DNA of 8,453 nucleotides, from the NCBI GenBank assembly GCA_937894055.1, contig CALDHQ010000473.1:1-8453 (forward strand). The letters are read 5' to 3'. The stretch is from an uncultured Polymorphobacter sp. (lineage in GTDB: Bacteria; Pseudomonadota; Alphaproteobacteria; Sphingomonadales; Sphingomonadaceae). The notes under the pieces are model-generated. The model was given only the letters and a program-made list of their open reading frames with translations. It was not told where the DNA came from and did not search any database. Position numbers and translations under genes: made by a program. This document shows positions 6,578 to 8,453 of this stretch, piece after piece (the stretch's first letter is position 1; the number at the start of each line of letters is the position of its first letter).

Positions 6578-6596
6578 AGGTCAGCTATACTGACCT
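6578..6596. promoter_or_regulatory. Palindromic operator over the oxidoreductase promoter
   Basis: A perfect inverted repeat, AGGTCAG-CTATA-CTGACCT (7-5-7), covers the -10 element of the minus-strand promoter and the likely start site. This is the position expected for a repressor such as a TetR-, MarR- or GntR-type dimer. No regulator gene is in the window to pair it with, and I do not recognise the motif as a known consensus. A role in cydA control from the other side is possible but less direct, because the site is about 168 bases from that start codon. Confidence 0.65.
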
Positions 6597-6612
6597 TTAA
6601 GGCAATTCGCAA
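6584..6612 (-). promoter_or_regulatory. Promoter of the oxidoreductase gene
   Basis: Reading the minus strand, TTGCGA (6612-6607) and TATAGC (6589-6584) are separated by exactly 17 bases, a good sigma70-like pair. Transcription would begin near 6577, giving a leader of about 20 bases. The leader contains GAGGG (6570-6566) eight bases before the ATG at 6557. The -10 lies within the palindrome at 6578-6596, and the -35 touches the left arm of a second inverted repeat at 6611-6631. Confidence 0.55.
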
Positions 6613-6631
6613 GCCGCAGTTTACGCGGCTT
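6611..6631. repeat. Inverted repeat upstream of the oxidoreductase promoter
   Basis: Perfect 7-bp arms, AAGCCGC (6611-6617) and GCGGCTT (6625-6631), flank a seven-base spacer. The left arm overlaps the -35 of the minus-strand promoter. It could be a second regulator site, or a hairpin in the leader of a rightward transcript. Its sequence is unrelated to the AGGTCAG palindrome. Confidence 0.4.
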
Positions 6632-6655
6632 CGGCGCGCACGGCTACTGCCGCGA

Positions 6656-6688
6656 ATGTCGCGTTGCGGTGCGGCGTGACTGCGACAT
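6656..6688. repeat. Spaced inverted repeat before cydA
   Basis: ATGTCGC (6656-6662) and GCGACAT (6682-6688) are perfect inverted copies 19 bases apart, in the gap upstream of cydA. The spacing could suit a dimeric regulator or a hairpin in the cydA leader. Chance is not excluded in such GC-rich DNA. I could not find a convincing -35/-10 pair for cydA in this gap. Confidence 0.3.
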
Positions 6689-6763
6689 CGCGGGCGCCGC
6701 CGGGCATGGCGACAGCAGCGGCAAAGGCCTATTGAGACGCATCGCGACTCGAGGAAAACTCGC

Positions 6764-8164
6764 ATGTTCGACCAGTTCGCCGCCGTGGATCTTGCGCGGG
6801 CGCAGTTCGCCTTCACCGTGACGTTTCATTTCATCTTTCCGTCGTTCAGCATCGGGCTGGCGAGTTACCTCGCCGTGCTGGAGGCGCGCTGGCTGTGGAC
6901 GGGGCGCAGCGTCTATCTCGACGTGTTCAAATACTGGCTGAAGATCTTCGCGCTGGTGTTCGGCATGGGCGTCGTGTCGGGCATCGTCATGGCGTATCAG
7001 TTCGGCACCAACTGGTCGGTGTTCTCCGACAAGGCCGGGCCGGTGATCGGGCCGCTGATGGCGTATGAAGTGCTCACCGCCTTCTTTCTGGAGGCCGGGT
7101 TCCTCGGCGTCATGCTGTTCGGCATGGAGCGCGTCGGCAAGCGGCTGCACTTCGTTGCGACGCTGATGGTCGCGGTCGGCACCGCGATCTCGGCGTTCTG
7201 GATCATTTCGGTCAACAGCTGGATGCAGACGCCGGTTGGCTTCGGCATCAACGCGGCGGGGCAGTTCACCCCCGACGACTGGCTCGCCATTATCTTCAAC
7301 CCAAGCATGCCGTACCGGCTCGTCCACACCGTGCTCGCGGCCTATCTGACGACGGCGCTGGTCGTCGGCGGGGTCGGGGCGTGGCATCTGCTGCACGAAA
7401 AAGCCAATGCTCAGGGGGCCAACGCCGGCGCGCGCGTCATGTTCTCGATGGCGATGTGGATGATGGTGGTGGTGGCGCCGCTGCAGATTGTCGCCGGCGA
7501 CGCGCACGGCCTCAACACGCTGCAGCACCAGCCCGCCAAGATCGCGGCGATGGAGGGCCACTACCAAAGCTGGCCCGATGGTGCGCCGCTGGTGCTGTTC
7601 GGGGTGCCCGACCAGGACGCCGGTGTCATGCGCCATGCTGTCGAAATCCCCAAACTCGGCTCGATCATCCTGAAGCACGATCCGGACGCGCCGCTCGCTG
7701 GGCTCGACGCCTTCCCGCGCGATCAATGGCCACGGGTTTCGATCGTGTTCTGGACGTTCCGCATCATGGTGGCGATCGGCTTCGGCATGGTTTTGCTCGG
7801 GGCATGGAGCCTGTGGGCGCGGTCAAAGGGCCGGCTGCATGACGCACCGTGGCTGCACCGCTTCGCACTGCTGATGTCGCCGATGGGCTTTGTCGCGGTC
7901 ACCGCAGGGTGGATCACCACCGAGGTCGGGCGCCAGCCGTGGACGGTCTATGGGTTGCTGCGCACCGGTGCGAGCCATTCGCCGCTCGATGCGCCGGCGG
8001 TGGCGCTGTCGCTGCTGGCGTTCGTCATCGTCTATTTCGCGATGTTCGGCGCCGGCGTCTTCTACATCCTCAAGCTGATGGCGCGGCCGCCGCACCCGTC
8101 CGAGCCGGGGCTGAGCCACGACGTGCCGTTGCGCGCCGCCGGCATCACCCCGATCGAAGTTTAG
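6764..8164 (+). CDS. cydA: Cytochrome bd quinol oxidase subunit I, CIO type
   Basis: This 466-residue multi-helix subunit carries the haems of a bd-type terminal oxidase, which oxidises quinol and reduces oxygen to water in the inner membrane without pumping protons. Conserved residues by comparison with E. coli CydA: His22 and His188 (VHTV), and Met335 in FRIM (332-335), the expected haem ligands; Glu102 and Glu110 (YEVLTAFFLE) of the proton path; Lys259 and Glu264 in the quinol loop (KIAAMEGHY); and GRQPW (389-393). The quinol loop lacks the C-terminal insert of E. coli CydA. With the overall length (466 versus 522), this places it with the short-loop, cyanide-insensitive (CioA-like) group. 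Insensitivity is a property of some characterised members, not shown here. The ribosome site GAGGA (6751-6755) is eight bases before the ATG. cydB follows after 10 bases, forming an operon. Confidence 0.95.
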   Translation: MFDQFAAVDLARAQFAFTVTFHFIFPSFSIGLASYLAVLEARWLWTGRSVYLDVFKYWLKIFALVFGMGVVSGIVMAYQFGTNWSVFSDKAGPVIGPLMAYEVLTAFFLEAGFLGVMLFGMERVGKRLHFVATLMVAVGTAISAFWIISVNSWMQTPVGFGINAAGQFTPDDWLAIIFNPSMPYRLVHTVLAAYLTTALVVGGVGAWHLLHEKANAQGANAGARVMFSMAMWMMVVVAPLQIVAGDAHGLNTLQHQPAKIAAMEGHYQSWPDGAPLVLFGVPDQDAGVMRHAVEIPKLGSIILKHDPDAPLAGLDAFPRDQWPRVSIVFWTFRIMVAIGFGMVLLGAWSLWARSKGRLHDAPWLHRFALLMSPMGFVAVTAGWITTEVGRQPWTVYGLLRTGASHSPLDAPAVALSLLAFVIVYFAMFGAGVFYILKLMARPPHPSEPGLSHDVPLRAAGITPIEV

Positions 8165-8169
8165 GAGGG
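8163..8169 (+). promoter_or_regulatory. Strong ribosome binding site of cydB
   Basis: AGGAGGG overlaps the last two bases of the cydA TAG stop and sits five bases before the cydB ATG at 8175. The arrangement fixes the cydB start and implies coupled translation of the two oxidase subunits. Confidence 0.8.
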
Positions 8170-8174
8170 CAGCG

Positions 8175-8438
8175 ATGGACATCACCGTCATCTGGGCGTT
8201 CCTGATCGCCACCGCGGTCTTCCTCTATGTCGTGCTCGACGGCTTCGACCTCGGCGTCGGCATCCTGTTTCCGGCGCTGCAACGCGGCCACCAGCGCGAC
8301 ACCGCGATGAACAGCGTCGCACCGGTGTGGGACGGCAACGAGACCTGGCTGGTGCTGGGCGGCGGCGGGCTGTTCGCGGCCTTTCCGCTGGCCTACGCCA
8401 TCCTCGCCCCGGCCATGTATCTGCCGCTGATCCTGATG
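8175..8438 (+). CDS. cydB: Cytochrome bd quinol oxidase subunit II, N-terminal part
   Basis: Eighty-eight codons of CydB, the structural partner of CydA in the membrane, are present. The first helix carries the family signature VLDGFDLGVGILFP (residues 20-33), with Asp25 at the position of the conserved helix-1 acidic residue. The next conserved block is PVWDGNETWLVLGGGGLF, followed by a second hydrophobic stretch ending AMYLPLILM. A complete CydB is about 335-380 residues, so roughly three quarters is missing. The gene is cut by the end of the assembly, not by mutation. The frame continues for five more codons (RSEER), but these are encoded by sequencing adapter and are excluded here. Confidence 0.93.
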
Positions 8439-8453
8439 AGATCGGAAGAGCGT
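8439..8453. other. Illumina TruSeq adapter sequence at contig end
   Basis: The last 15 bases, AGATCGGAAGAGCGT, are identical to the start of the standard Illumina TruSeq read-through adapter. They interrupt cydB exactly where the protein family would continue with a hydrophobic stretch, and give the charged residues RSEER instead. This is library-derived, not genomic. Confidence 0.95.

Noticed and set aside
4632..6593. A 653-codon plus-strand frame antisense to the oxidoreductase
   Set aside because: It is a mirror frame of a well-conserved high-GC gene: Ala/Arg/Gly/Asp/His-rich, no domain or ribosome site, and the minus-strand gene contains all family motifs.
6732..6745. TTGAG-ACGC-ATCGC as an FNR/Anr box controlling cydA
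   Set aside because: It matches TTGAT-N4-ATCAA at only seven of ten positions, lacks the second conserved half, and lies too close to the start codon for an activator.
6644..7726. A 360-codon minus-strand frame opposite cydA
   Set aside because: His/Arg/Asp-rich translation with no recognisable family, lying opposite the highly conserved cydA coding sequence; a shadow frame.

Overview
The window is a contig end to end, and most of it (about 900-8438) reads as ordinary high-GC alphaproteobacterial DNA. I infer Sphingomonadales from the Sel1-repeat/SPOR protein following a dihydroorotase, the large single-chain indolepyruvate-type oxidoreductase, and the short-Q-loop cytochrome bd oxidase. This placement rests on protein style and GC bias only; there is no rRNA or other taxonomic marker. 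No CRISPR array, tRNA, rRNA or transposase was seen.

Layout of the coherent part: the 3' end of pyrC (dihydroorotase, to 1161) overlaps by four bases the GTG start of an exported Sel1/SPOR protein (1158-2597). A separate short promoter serves a small MAPEG-family membrane protein (2661-3071). A strong hairpin (3085-3109) separates it from the convergent, minus-strand 1145-residue 2-oxoacid:ferredoxin oxidoreductase of the indolepyruvate type (3120-6557). A 206-bp divergent control region (6558-6763) holds a sigma70-like promoter covered by a perfect 7-5-7 palindrome, plus two further inverted repeats. Rightward from it run cydA (6764-8164) and the first 88 codons of cydB (8175-8438), encoding a cyanide-insensitive-type bd quinol oxidase. 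The oxidoreductase would feed electrons from amino-acid-derived 2-oxoacids to a low-potential carrier, while CydAB drains quinol electrons to oxygen. The shared control region puts two redox enzymes back to back, but nothing shows that they are co-regulated.

The left end (1 to about 900) does not look like a natural locus. In order it holds a repeat-like AT-rich tip, the minus-strand tail of a SpmB-like protein (247 to about 366), and about 400 bp of very GC-rich sequence without bacterial coding character. In that stretch the minus strand reads MSGKGK followed by a GTGAGT splice-donor-like sequence, as in a eukaryotic histone first exon. Next comes the first ~18 codons of ccmF, which switch in frame into the pyrC tail near 890-903. 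Several unrelated gene ends joined at internal points indicate a chimeric assembly or amplification product, not a new biological system. The extreme right end (8439-8453) is an exact match to the start of the Illumina TruSeq adapter, so both ends of the contig carry artefacts.

I did not find a convincing undescribed system. The most biologically interesting element is the palindromic operator on the oxidoreductase promoter; the most important practical observations are the chimeric left end and the adapter at the right end.
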